Below, one piece after another: positions 24,486 through 35,998 of a DNA stretch of 64,000 bases (position 1 is its first letter; each line of letters opens with the position of its first letter). The notes under the pieces are model-generated. The model had not been told where the DNA came from, made no database searches, and worked only from the letters and a program-made list of their open reading frames with translations. Source of the stretch: Sphaerosporella brunnea (Eukaryota > Ascomycota > Pezizomycetes > Pezizales > Pyronemataceae); assembly GCA_008704415.1 (NCBI GenBank), contig VXIS01000020.1, positions 124,001 to 188,000 on the forward strand. The letters are read 5' to 3'. Both the position numbers and the translations under genes were made by a program.

Positions 24486-27327
24486 ATGTCTTCTTCACCC
24501 GAGGTACGTTCTCCAAAGCCAGAACAGCTCTCTTCTTTGCTTGGACCTCCATCGTGCTGTCTGCTGTTTTGAGCTTTGTCTGCTTTGTTTACATGATGTT
24601 TATTCTAGGACCGGCCTTTCGTTTCGAGGCCTTCTCCCTTACACAGTACTCTCGAAGAACCGGTTCATCGCCGTCTCCCAATATCTCCGAGCTGTAAGAC
24701 ACAGGCTCTCTCGTCACGACGGAAGGCTGATGCGTGGACCTGCTCTTCATGTTAATAGCTCGTGGAATGAACACACCCCGAACATCCAGTAAGCTCGCCG
24801 ACTTCCTCGGCATCTGAGAAAGTCAGTCTGACCTGCTGCAGCCATCGGTGTTGCACAAACATCGGCCGGCGTTCAAACGATCTCAGACAGAGCTGCAGTA
24901 ACACGTGTTGCGGATCTTGGTAGGGTGCCGCCGGACTCGACACGCAAGAGAGGTCCTTCCTCCGCCCTTCGTGACTCAGGCTATATCGCTGATTTTAGAA
25001 TCTCAAGGCTCTCATCGGCGACGTACTTCACCCGGTGTGCCGTATGAGAGACAGCCAAGACAACATGGTTTGTTACTCGGTCCGCGTGCATACAAGCCAG
25101 TAGCTGAGTCTGCGGCAGGGACCGTTCTCCGCCCCGAAAGCCATTTGGAAACAACATCTACTCGTCACGATGGATCAATCGGGGAGTTCAGGCCTGCCGG
25201 ACTTAACGATCTGATTGACGCTCCTGATCAGGATGTGCTTGCGACGCTCAACCCTGGCACATTCTCAAACGAGAGAAGAGCTAAGACAGCTTCTCTCAAT
25301 GCCACCAAAGCTCCATTCGAACCTACAACGACTGCCACTGGTGCTTTCGAAAACATTCTTGATCGTTCGCCGACACCGCCTTATGAAGCACAGATCCAGA
25401 GGGAGCAACAGGGTACAATGGGTCGAGAGAGCAGCAGGCGGATACGAGGCAGCGAAGACGAGCGCCGTGGACTAGGTGACACCCGAACCAAAATTTCCAT
25501 TGAGGAGGCCTTGGGTGTTCCGGTGAAGGATCCCAGCCAGGCGGTTGCCAAAACATTCGTCCGCCCTGAACCACCAAACGATTTGCTCGAATACCCGGTG
25601 ATATTTAACCCACGTGTGACAATGATGGTATCTATCACCCAGCCACTCTATATAGGCGGCGGCTGCGTAGATGGGCGGCTTAACGTCCACATCCGGGGCA
25701 CACGCCTTGATGATATCCGCCTAGGCCGAGCCAGCATCGATATTGTCGGGATTGAAGGTAAACTCTGCTCTTATGGTAGCTAACAGCCGTTGACCAATGA
25801 ACAGAGCTATCTTTCACACGGAAAGCAATGTTCATGAGCGTAGCCAGCGAGCTCATAGATGAGGATCATCCCCCTCCCGCATCGATGCTGGAGCCACTAG
25901 AAGCGGGTCAAAATGTCTTCTGGAAAGTAAAGCCGTCTCGGTGTTTCCTGCCCTTCAAGCTGAAACTCCCTTTGAACGTTGGCCCTGGACCATTCAGCTC
26001 AGTGAGGGCGAAGATAAGATACGTCATCCATGGGTGAGTAATCCCCCCCCCCCCCAGCGTTGATACCAAATCTTCTAAGAATACCTCATTCAGCACCATA
26101 ATGATCATTGTCAACGGCCAGAAGTCAATTGTGCGGACCTGTAGGGATATACGCATCATATCTGCTCTCGATCCCGAGTCGGCCCTTCTTCCACTAGAAA
26201 GGCCGCTCCTCTCAACAGAAGAGCATTCATTACGATACGGGGGGCACAACACCTTGAAAGTCACGGCGGGGTTGCACCGGGCAGTCTGGGTTGCTGGAAC
26301 CGCTGCTTATGTGGATGTAAATATCGTCAATAACACCAACCGCCATGTGAAGAAAATCAAGTGCAAACTCCGGCGGCATATTTGCGCGTACAAGAATGTC
26401 AGTAAAACCAAGCCATCTTCTCCATAGGTTAGGGTTCCCGTGTGGCACTCTACTAACAATTAACAGACAGTTGCATTAGCCGAAAACAAATCTGCCGGCC
26501 ATCTCAGAGTACCTAGCTGGATCGAACGGAAAACTCTCTCACATTCCGAGCTCAACATTGGTTCTCGGTGGAAAGGGGTTAAGGGAAGCCAGCTTGATGT
26601 GATGACCTGTGAGATCGATATCCCGCGGAACCAGGCATCCATCAAAATGGGACGATATTTTGAGGTCAAGTATTTCATTGACATTGGAGTTTGCACTCCG
26701 GCGGCGTATGTTGAATAAAACCCTCTCATGCTGCATATTCATGGTGAGCTGATACTGCGTACAGGCGTACCGTCAGGGTTCAATTGCCCGTCACTATTGT
26801 TCATATGGTCAACTTCTCCCCCCCTCCCCACAAGACCGAGGACTGCCCAGCTAACTCTCGGGCAGAATTCTCTCGATATCATACCCAACGATCTCCCGGA
26901 TGTCACTGCGGCTATAGCAGACCTTTATGGCACAGAGGCGGCCAAGCAATACCTTGCTGGACGTGCCTTCACTGCACCTCGTGAGCAAGCTGCTTTGAAG
27001 GTACTTCCGGAGCCTTTAGTCCCCACCCAAGCAGCACTTCAGCCTCAGAGAGCCTCCGTCGGGAAAACAGAAGGTGTCCAGAAACAAAGTGGAGATGGAA
27101 CTAATGTGGGGCCGGACAGAAATGGGTTGGGCTTTGATGTTGCATCTTTCTTTGGTGGGGTCCAGGAAACTCACGGAGAGGCTAATTCAGGGCGAAGAAA
27201 AGAAATATGGGATGAGGGGTCAGTGGATGCAAAGCCTAGAAAGAGTACTTCTTTGGTTAACAGAGGGTCCCGGAGAAACATGACCACCAGGGAGATGCTA
27301 AAGCAATTGGAGGGGCTCAAAGCGTGA
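24486..27327 (+). CDS. alpha-arrestin (arrestin-domain) protein
   Basis: Probable exons: 24486-24503, 24609-24693, 24842 to about 25050, about 25110-25757, 25805-26033, 26094-26397, 26467-26705, 26765-26807 and 26866-27327. The last six joins are secure by frame and signals. The join near 25050-25110 is not resolved and the first three exons are inferred. The arrestin N fold is read at NPRVTMMVSITQPLYIGGGC through VDIVGIEE-like strands to FPFKLKLPLNVGPGPFSS. The arrestin C fold covers TIMIIVNGQK through LRVPSWIERKTLS to PVTIVHMNSLDIIPN, and the tail ends in MTTREMLKQLEGL. Fungal alpha-arrestins recruit Rsp5-type ubiquitin ligases to membrane transporters; I see no clear PPxY motif in the secure exons. 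A 13-C run sits in the intron at 26043-26055. Confidence 0.8.
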
Positions 27328-27619
27328 CCTGAATGGCGTTTGCACATGTTTAGATTGGAAGGGCAGGAACCGCATGGCATTTTAGCATTACCTAAAATTG
27401 AGTTGTCTGCACTTGTTCTTGGGGATCGAAAAAAGAGTTTGATGTATCTCTGAGAAAACAAGCTTTAACCGATTGACATCCCTAACCCTAGGTATTCTAA
27501 CCACAGTGCCTCTCCGCTCCACTAACCCGCACCACAATAATTTCCGCTGCCTACTTCCCGCAGATTCCCCCTAAGGCTAACTCATGTCTATCACAGACCT
27601 TTTGTTCCGGTTCCGGACT
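27328..27619. other. 3' flank of the arrestin gene
   Basis: Short spacer without a coding exon, leading into the dolichyl-diphosphatase pseudogene. Confidence 0.55.
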
Positions 27620-28265
27620 TTCCAGGCCCTAATTGACGAACCCAGACGACTCACTATCACTCGTCTCAGCATGGCTTGCACTCCTCCGCATACGCTGATG
27701 ATCGCCTATGTGACGACTCTCGACTCTGTTCTGCACACGCGAGCTCGAATGTGGGCTCATGTTGTTTGGACAGCTCGCGTGCGAGGCCGCAAACCTCGTG
27801 CTGAAGCGGGTTATCCGCGAAGAGCGACCAAAGCGTCCGTTTTAACCCTGCAAACCTTCAATACCTTTGTAGGTAAAACTGATGCCGATGGTGTGCTACA
27901 GTGATGCACGGTAAAGGGTATGGCATACGCACAGTATTTGCGCTGTACCTTGTGCTCCTGTTGATGCGCCGGAATCTGGGTGGTCGCGCTTCCAATGTGG
28001 CGGAGAAGCGTGTATGCCTTTGCGGGGACGGCGACGGCGGGTAGTGTTGTGGTCTGCAGGATCTACCTTAACTATCACTCGACGAAACAGGTGCTAGTGG
28101 GATATGCCGCGGGATTGATCTGTGCGCTTGCACGGTACGCCGTGACATTGATCGCGCGGACGGTAAGCATGGTAAACCATGGAATGCGCTGTTAGGCCTC
28201 GGCGAATGCCTCTGGATTCGGGATCGCTGGAGACAGACTTGGTTGTAGCTGGGTGGAATGCGGTA
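27620..28265 (+). pseudogene. CAX4: broken dolichyl-diphosphate phosphatase (Cax4/DOLPP1-like)
   Basis: Family segments appear in order but in shifting frames: NPDDSLSLVSAWLALL, LMIAYVTTL, FGQLACEAANLVLKRVIREE, HGKGYGI, YLVLLLMRR, RIYLNYHSTKQVLVGYAAGL, ICALARYAVTLIARTV and ETDLVVAGWNA. At least two frameshifts (near 27690 and 27740) precede the intron-like interval 27835-27900. The catalytic PSSHAQ segment that should follow GKGYGM is mostly deleted around 27925-27932. The intact enzyme hydrolyses dolichyl diphosphate in the ER for N-glycosylation and is essential in yeast, so a working copy must lie elsewhere. The decay is mild enough to suggest a fairly recent duplicate. Confidence 0.8.
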
Positions 28266-29287
28266 AGGGGTGGGACAGAGAAGGAGAGGTGGTGAAGCAG
28301 CTTATTACACCTCCTCCCCTAAGTCATCACCACCACACTCGAAGATCGCTCGATACCTCGAAGATGGATGGTCTGTAACTGCTGTATGTATGGTAGGTAC
28401 ATACTTCTCTGGCATAAACGGCATAAACACTGGCGATCGACCTGCCCACCTGCTCTAGCTTCTAAGCTACCGCTTCCCGTACATATGCACCTGTGCATTT
28501 TTCTTTTACACACGACCCAGATACATAATGCAGCCAGTTCATAGACCCACTTGTAGGGCAAAGCCAACTCTCCACGGAGAATCCATGCTCTTTCTTACTC
28601 GGTGGGTACTAGTAACTACCGAATCGCAGTTCGCTTCTCCTTGTGCCAGAGGGAAAAAAAAAAGCGTGGTTGGACCTTTCAAAAACACCCATCACTGCAT
28701 GCTCGCTGGTACGCTCGTGCTCCCGCGCAGATGCGTCGCTTTTGCGTAGGCTTGCGAGCCCCGCACATCCGCGGTGTGCATGTGGCGGTCATAGTGGACC
28801 GAACTCGTTGTAGACGGTCGTGATGGGATCGGTCGCGCCTGCATCATCCTCCACAATCAGCACCTACCAGCGAAGCGACCACCCCAAAGCTTAGTAGAAG
28901 AGGCCATATCGAAGTTGCTGTTTGCGATGGGGTTGGGCGGCGGGGTAAGTGGGCAAGTGGGAATAAAAGTTGCCTGCCACCCCGCAATCGATCGGTATGC
29001 CGAGAGATCTAACACTTAACGGCAGTCTGGGCCTTGGAGTGCTTGCACCTCTAAGTGTTAGACCGATGACACGGCCCAGATACATTATCACTCCTGGTAA
29101 CTGAGGGGTTGAGTCGGCGTCGGGGATATCAATTCCAAGCGGAGGGATCTAGACTGCGGGTATCCTCGGAGTCATCTGAGACACAAACCGCCTCGGATGT
29201 AACTCATCTCCAGCAGTAACTATCAATCAATCGATCAATATATTTCAATAACTCAGCTGATCCACCCTCATCTCTCAACTGCCAACA
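28266..29287. other. intergenic region upstream of BNA6
   Basis: No supported gene. It contains an 11-bp inverted repeat (tctaacactta at 29008-29018, taagtgttaga at 29052-29062) with a second nested pair (tctgggcc near 29026, ggcccaga near 29073). The last 100 bases form the BNA6 leader. Confidence 0.55.
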
Positions 29288-30266
29288 ATGACATCCTACG
29301 CGCACCTCCTGCCCACAACCTACAAGTCGACGATCGCCTCCTGGCTCGCCGAAGACGCGCCGTCCTTCGACTACGGCGGGTACGTAGTCGGGGAGTCGCC
29401 GAAGACCGCGACACTATACTGCAAATCACCCGTATCCCTCCCTCCCACCTCCCCCCTCCTTCACACAGCTACTGACCTAGAATAGGGAGTCCTCGCCGGC
29501 GTCCCCTTCTTCATCGAAGTCTTTACCCAGCTCTCCTGCAGCGTAACCTTCCATTACCCCGAAGGCGCGTCTCTGGACCCGGGGCCAACCGGGAAGCTCG
29601 CCGTCGCCACCATCTCCGGCCCTGCACGCTGTATTCTCCTGGGTGAGCGGGTAGCGCTAAACACGCTAGCACGATGCTCAGGCATCGCAACCGCCTCGGC
29701 ATCTCTCGTCGCCCTGGCGCGGGGGGCGGGGTACACCGGCATCATCGCAGGCACGCGCAAGACGACGCCTGGATTCCGGATAGTCGAGAAGTACGGGATG
29801 CTAGTCGGCGGCGCGGATCAGCATCGGTACGATTTATCGACGATGGTGATGCTGAAAGACAACCACGTGTGGTCTACAGGCTCCATCACCGCTGCCGTGG
29901 CGGCCGCGAAGCGCGTAGCAGGCTTTGCAGTCAAGGTCGAAGTCGAGTGTCAGAGCGAGCAGGAGGCGGATGAAGCCATCGCTGCCGGCGCCGATGTGGT
30001 TATGCTTGATAACTTCTCCGCCGAGGGGTTGAAAGTTGCGTCGGCAAATATTAAGACACGATGGGCGGAGAGGGGTCGTAGTGTCCTCCTCGAATGCTCT
30101 GGTGGGCTGACGCCTGAGAATGTGAGCGAGTTTGTGTGTGCGGATATTGATATTATTAGCACGAGCTCGATTCACCAGGTATGTTCCCCCCCACAAAGGA
30201 AAGTTGCAGGACTGATAGAGACAGAGCACGAAACATGTCGATTTTTCGCTTAAGATCGACCACTAG
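29288..30266 (+). CDS. BNA6: nicotinate-nucleotide diphosphorylase (quinolinate phosphoribosyltransferase)
   Basis: Three exons, 29288-29431, 29486-30178 and 30225-30266, give 292 residues, close to the usual length. It converts quinolinate and PRPP to nicotinate mononucleotide in de novo NAD synthesis. Motifs seen: [104 protein letters not shown] and [12 protein letters not shown]. The last exon adds only [13 protein letters not shown], matching the family end, so the read-through frame past 30178 is not the real C-terminus. Confidence 0.95.
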
Positions 30267-31718
30267 ACGGCGCGCGGATGGTCACTGTACTGATGTACCG
30301 TATGATTTTTCCGAGTGATGTCGTGTGCACCGCTGTGGCGAATGGTGTGCCATTTTGTTGTCCTCCACTGGCACGCGTACGGCGTTGTCACTTTTACCTC
30401 AGTTTTTGAGAATAACTCGATTTCCTCATAGACATGCGCGTTTAAGGTGCAGTGTTGGCTCGACTATGGTGCACGCAGGCAATCATAAAGGGGGAGTGGA
30501 TATGGGGAGTCGTGCAACATTACGATAGCGAACACAAAAGGCTTTATTTTTTCATTTTTTTTTTTTTGCCAGCCGGGTAAAACTGATTTTCTGGGCCCTA
30601 CCCCTAGCAACCTTCTCCGAGCGGCGGCGCAGGATAGGTATAAAGTAGAATGGAGTATTTTGTATGGTGCAAACCGTCCTGTCCTGTGCACAATATGCCG
30701 TCCGGTGTCGCGCGCTCGTTCTCGCAGCAGCAAGTTTGTAGATATAAAAATTTTCGAATGCGATGGAAAAACTCTCCTCCACCATCTGTTAAACCTGAGC
30801 TCTAGAGACCGCGAAGTGGTGAAGCTGTCCCGCGATCGCTGGGTTAGGTTTGCGAACGTCTCAAATTTGGTTTTCCGAGTGCACAGTGTATCACCCCCTA
30901 TAGACTGCGCGCACCATACTGGCATTGTAGATAATCGTTCTTTAATTGATGGTGAGAAGGTGACATGCCCTTCCCACCCTACGGTATGGAAACGTTTTTG
31001 AAATGCCTATTTCATTGCGTCACCTTTCACGCTGTTATTCACCCATTCTCACTCAGTATAACGTCTGCTCAGGACTCCCCTTTAATCACGGGCAAATACT
31101 ACGACTGTATTAAGAGAGTACTCACAAACGTTTTCCTGTGAAAACGTTCTCCGATCCCTCCGGACCTTCCGCCTCCAGGCGAGGCGTGCTACTCTACTTC
31201 TCACATGTGTAGTCACTCGTCCCATGATTCCCGTCGGACCGTAAAAGTGCTATAGATAGCTGTTCCTTCTCCTTCCTGCCTTAATGCAATGATTCCTATA
31301 TATTCAGAGAGTACTATACTCGCTTCTTAGTTAAGAATATAACTCCGTTCTGTGCCTTCGCTTAGTACCCGGCCAGCGAATATGCTTAAGTACGATAAGC
31401 ACCATGCCCCGTACCAGGATGGTCTTTATACCTAAACACACTATAAGATGAAGCGGGACTCCCAACGCCTTGGCTAACCAATGGGTGGTAGGGATATTAG
31501 ACGATGAATCACTGTGCCATTCATAAGACCTCGTATTCATAGGCGAGCCTCCGAAGGATCCACTGTTACATACCAGATGTGTCCTAGATCGTGTTTCTCC
31601 TCATGGGGCCATGTTTGCTCCTTAAAGAACAGCCTCCTCGTGCTCCAGATGGCGGCATTTTCTTTTGCACCCCTTCCACTCGGTATCGACGCTTGCAAAC
31701 ATTTACTCGATAGCAACG
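30267..31718. other. intergenic region with repeat relics
   Basis: No supported gene. The interval 30498-30640 shares sequence with 9934-9998 and with the 10618 region (see the repeat entry). A perfect 9-bp inverted repeat, aacgttttc ctgt gaaaacgtt, lies near 31131-31152. The rest shows no recognisable coding sequence. Confidence 0.5.
30498..30565. repeat. dispersed repeat copy next to a T tract
   Basis: The words ggatatggggagtcgtgcaa and gatagcgaacacaaaagg, followed by a T-rich tract, match 9934-9990 (ggatatggggagtcgcgcaa, gatagagaacata, T tract). A third partial match is at 10618-10697 (gatagagaacataaaagcg, T tract). The shared order suggests one repeat family associated with A-tailed retroelement ends on the minus strand. 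Confidence 0.6.
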
Positions 31719-32821
31719 ATGGCTAAGAACAATCCAAAATCGGTCGTTTATGTGGTGTTCAGAGCAAGCCAGCTCCTGCTTTCTGCTGGCCACATGTTCG
31801 TCTGCGGATCACTGATATTTTACTTCGACGCGGACGACCTCAAGGGAATCGGCTACGCTCCGTGGAAACGTGAGCCGAGGAGAGGCGGCGGTTCTTCACA
31901 CGTTTCTGGGTCGTCAAAAAGTAGCTCTAGTACTACTGATCCCGTAGTTCCTCCGGCAATTCTTTTGGCCGCGGTGGGCTCCCCTTAATGTCAATCCACT
32001 CAGGCCATCTAAACTCATCACGGGAATTTATCAGGGTACTCTCTCCCTTCTCACCGCGATTTCTTCCCTGAGCACACAATGCTGTGTATTACGCAGAAAA
32101 GCCAAGTATGCTGCCACTTCCTTTGATTCAGCGGAACCAATACTTATGACTATCTCCCAGGGCCATGCGCTTCTTCTTCAAATGGGACATGTTTCTCTTC
32201 TTTCTGTGGCTGGTCGGAATAATCCTGCTTGCACAGCTCATGGGAAACTACGATGTGTTTAACTCGACACGGCCGTACGCGGACTGGTACAAAGTGACCC
32301 TCGGGTTGTCAATCGTCTTGCTGTCAGTGCGCACTTTCCCACCCTATCTATGCAGTATCGGCTGATATAAAATCTGCCTCAGGTTGTCCTTCCTCTGGAC
32401 CACAATCCACGCCTGGCGCTTGAAGAAAAAGTGGACTCTGGCGGCTTCAACACTCGCTGTGCCGATGACCGCCACCGCACCCGCACAGAACACGGGCTAC
32501 ATCCCAGTGCCATCGCAAGAAGTGAAATACCAGCCTGTCCCGCAGCAGTATATTGCCCCATCGCCGCAACTACAACCGGGACAACCATTCCAGCAAGGAC
32601 CGCAGTTTCAGCAGCAACAGCAGTTCGTGCCCCAGGGACAGCAATATGGAATGGTTCAGCAATACCAATCCACTCCGTCACCTGTCAGCCCTTCTCCATA
32701 CGCCCCTCCTCCTCCCCAACAGTACCCCCAGCAGCAGCAACAGTTCCAGGCACCAGCCTACATCCCTCAACAGGTACAGCAAGCGGCCAACCAGCCGTGG
32801 CAGCAGCAGCAGCAATACTAG
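31719..32821 (+). CDS. four-pass membrane protein with Pro/Gln-rich tail (MARVEL-like)
   Basis: Proposed exons 31719-31861, 32004-32105, 32161-32322 and 32383-32821 give 281 residues. The first donor (GTGGAA at 31862) is weak; a stronger GTGAGC lies eight bases on but breaks the frame, so the exon 1-2 join is uncertain. Four hydrophobic segments are visible: VVYVVFRASQLLLSAGHMFV, GIYQGTLSLLTAISS, WDMFLFFLWLVGIILLAQLM and VTLGLSIVLLLSFLWTTI. The C-terminal 120 residues are cytosolic-looking and rich in Gln, Pro and Tyr. The layout fits small fungal MARVEL-type membrane proteins. Function is unknown. Confidence 0.7.
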
Positions 32822-33494
32822 CCCCCTCGTTATTGAATCTGTCAAATTTGAATGTCTTTCTCGACTTATCTGCCTGAAAAAATATATTTGTTGGCGGGAT
32901 TCTCATATTGCGCGGTCATTTGTTCGATATTTCTTTTTATTTTTTATCTTGTCTGCAAAGGCTTTCCGTGCAACTTACCTATTTCATTGTTACATGTATT
33001 TAGTTGTTGATTGTTGATGTTTGAGGGGGACCAAAAAAGAACGTGCTCCTGGAGGGAGAATACTTTGAGCTGCCACAAAAAGCGCAACAGCGTTTCAGCT
33101 GTGAAACTTGGCTGGAGGGGTTGTTTTTTTTTTTGTATATATTCGGTACCGCAAGGTCGATCCCTCGTATCCGTGCAAGTGAAAAGGAGAAAGGAGATCG
33201 TCGGCGATGTTACACGGCAAAGCCTTAAGGGCTTCCCACAATCGGAGGTCAGAAGCCAAATCATCGGTTTTTTTTCCGATGGAAACCTATATTCTCCTTA
33301 TCATTTCAACCACTGGCAAACCCACGAGGTTTTGTTGTGGAGTCATGAGTTCTTATCACACGACTAAAGAGGAGAGTTCTTTGGCCTTTCGGAGTCGTTC
33401 TCGTGGGTTGGTCAATCAAGAGAGTTCAACCTTCTCATCACCATACAACCATCCGAAACATTTATAATCCTCTAGTAGACTCTATACTCTATGA
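32822..33494. other. convergent intergenic region between MARVEL-like gene and BOR1
   Basis: No supported gene. A short hairpin catcgg-T8-ccgatg occurs near 33262-33285. Confidence 0.6.
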
Positions 33495-35507
33495 TCACTG
33501 AGCAATGCTTCCAACTCTCTGCCTCTTCATCCCCTCCGCATCCCGCTCTCTACCCTCCCTCTCATCCATGCCCCCCATCTCCTTCGGCCTTCCCCCCAGG
33601 CTCGCCAAAACAACCATATTATCCGCCGTAAGCGCATCAAGCGTGGCCAGTTCCTCGGTGGTGAACCACCTGGGCACGGTCTTCCAACGGAATGGGATCA
33701 GGGCACAAATGAGCAGTGGGAAGCCGATAGCGGCGATAGTCTGGGAGATAGCGACACAGGCCGCGACGCCCACAGCCTGCAGCGCCAGGTACAGGGCGAT
33801 CTTTCCGCGGGGCACGTCGAACAGCGGGTTTTGGCGGGCCAGGAACCGGTGTTCTTCCATGAGATGCCTGAGCTTTTTGAGCATCCCGTTGCTTTCGATG
33901 GAGCCCCACCCGACCACGAAGAAGACGCCCGCGAAGATGGCGCGCGGCATCGTGCCGAGAACTGCCAGTAGGGGCCCAGTCATGGTTCCGATCAGCCCCA
34001 GCGCCATGACCAGGTGGGTCACGCGCTGCTCGACGACCCGCCGGATCGTGAGCGTCTGCTTGCGGATCTCGCCCCTATCCCCGCCGCTGGTGTGGATGAT
34101 CGTAAGGTTGGATTCGTATTCGCTGAGTGATTCGGTGTGTACGGGTGCCTGCGGAACTAGGCCGTTGGGGAGTGGAAGGCCGAGGATTCCGGACACAAAC
34201 GTGGTGCAGCCGAGAAGGAAAAAGTCCCAATGGAAGCCACCGGGTTTCTTCAACGGGAACTGCTTTGCTTGTGCTGTTAAACTGCTGACATTCTGTCCCC
34301 ACTAGAGTTAGCACATTGCCTCTATCCCTTGCATTTGTTTGGGGGGGGGGGGGGGGATACTTACGTGGTCATAGTAGAACAGCAGCATCACCAAAAACCC
34401 AAACGGCAGTGCCGCAAACACCCATTTCCCGTTCAGTTCCCAGAAGGGGATGAGCCAGCTCCTGTCTTGCGTCGGATAGAACGCCCTGGTGATCGGAAGC
34501 TTCGTGATGTGCACGTCCTTGAGTGTGCCTGGAATGTGGCAGAAGCCAACCCAGAAGATGGTGCCGAAAGCATAGGCGTAGTCCGCAAGTATTGAGCGTG
34601 TCCAGGGAGCAAACAATGTGCTGGCGCCGACTTTTTCCAGTCCGTAGACGGTGCCGAAAAAGAGGAGGGCTACCATGCAGCTCATGAACCCGTCCGTGCT
34701 GCCGCGCGTGAACTCGTCCACCAGTTCCTCCACTCCCTTGACTGTCTTGAGTTAGCCATCCAAATTCCATCCATTGGCAGGAGGAATGGAAAAACTCACC
34801 CATATAGATAATCCCGACATACATGCCGAACGCCTCGCTGGAGAAATCGGTAACATAGCGCATATAATCGCACCAATTCCCGAAGCTGACGATCCAGTGC
34901 ATAATGGCAGCCCATATAGCGGTCCAGCACATAAACTGGGGGTATATGGAAGGCTCATATAGGCTAACTATATCATAAATCGTGTAGTTAAACAACGAAA
35001 TTAGACCTGTGACACCCACAATGGTGATGGGCTGTGCGCCCAACAGCGAAAAAATAACTGCTGCCAAAGCAGAGGCAAACAGTGCCTCGTTGACTCCATA
35101 AAACCCGCCGGTCCGCCGGTACATATCCAACGTATAAGCCAGCGCCGGAAGCAAGCTATGTACAAACTCGCTATTAGCAAGATTGCAATTGAGGGAAGGG
35201 GGAAAACTAACTTGGCAAAGTAAATTCTCACAGTACTGGCAACCGTGCGATAAGTCCATGCATCCGCTATGTCGCTCCAGTAGTAGGGAAGTCGTCGCCG
35301 TACATCATGATACATTCCCCTTCCAGGCCTTAAAAACCGGAAGCGCCGCCAGCCAACCTCGTTGTCCCATGAGTACGGGTCTTTTGGCTCCGGCAGTTCC
35401 CCAATTTCCCCTTTCTTCTCTGCGTCTTGCGCGGTTGCAATTCCGCGCGAACGCAGTGATGAAGAGGTGCACTGTGTTGGCGTTTCCGTCTGTGATGTTG
35501 ACGCCAT
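33495..35507 (-). CDS. BOR1: Bor1-type borate/bicarbonate transporter (SLC4 family)
   Basis: Four exons, 35507-35212, 35155-34800, 34741-34365 and 34292-33495, join in frame to 608 residues. After a hydrophilic N-terminus (about 95 residues) come the SLC4 core segments NLLPALAYTLDMYRRTGGFY, GVNEALFASALAAVIFSLLG, AQPITIVGVTGLISLFNY, FYYDHNVSSLTAQAKQFPLK, GGFHWDFFLLG and ILGLPLPNGLVPQAPVHTES. These mark the anion-exchanger family that includes yeast Bor1, a plasma-membrane borate exporter. The third intron carries a 16-G run (34341-34356, plus strand). The substrate is by family inference. Confidence 0.92.
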
Positions 35508-35998
35508 GATGTCTGCTTGCTTGTCGAGTGATGAAGAGAGATGGGCAACGGCACGGCTACCGTTTACTCCACAGGGGTTTCAAGTGTGGGAATGTGGTAG
35601 TGAAAGATTGAAGGAGAAAAATTCTGGGGGGTTTTATATACACTTTGGCCATATATCCCTGCTCACTTACCACCCGAGCCGTCTTCAATCTCGATGAAAA
35701 AGGCCAAGAAATCTTTGCTTTGGAGTAACCTCCTTGGTAGTGACTATACCATTTGATCGCCGCCCGCCGAAGAGAAACAAGAATGGAAGTCGAGCTAGAG
35801 GACTTCTTCGCCGCCTTTTTAAAAACTTCTCTGTTTGGGAATACGCCCAAGTATTTTGTGTGCGAAAATATATGTACAGTATATCGAATGGGTATATTCA
35901 AAAGTGATTACAATTACAACAACGGCGCAGAAGGCCTCTAGCTAGTGTTTACAGCAAAATATCTACCCAACAGAAGAACTCTACACTCCCAAGGCCAA
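35508..35998. other. intergenic region between BOR1 start and SET gene end
   Basis: About 490 bases with the BOR1 promoter and the SET gene 3' flank. No coding exon seen. Confidence 0.6.

Noticed and set aside
31131..31152. Hairpin aacgttttc-ctgt-gaaaacgtt as a terminator
   Set aside because: Nuclear fungal genes do not use such intrinsic terminators, and no transcript is known to end here.
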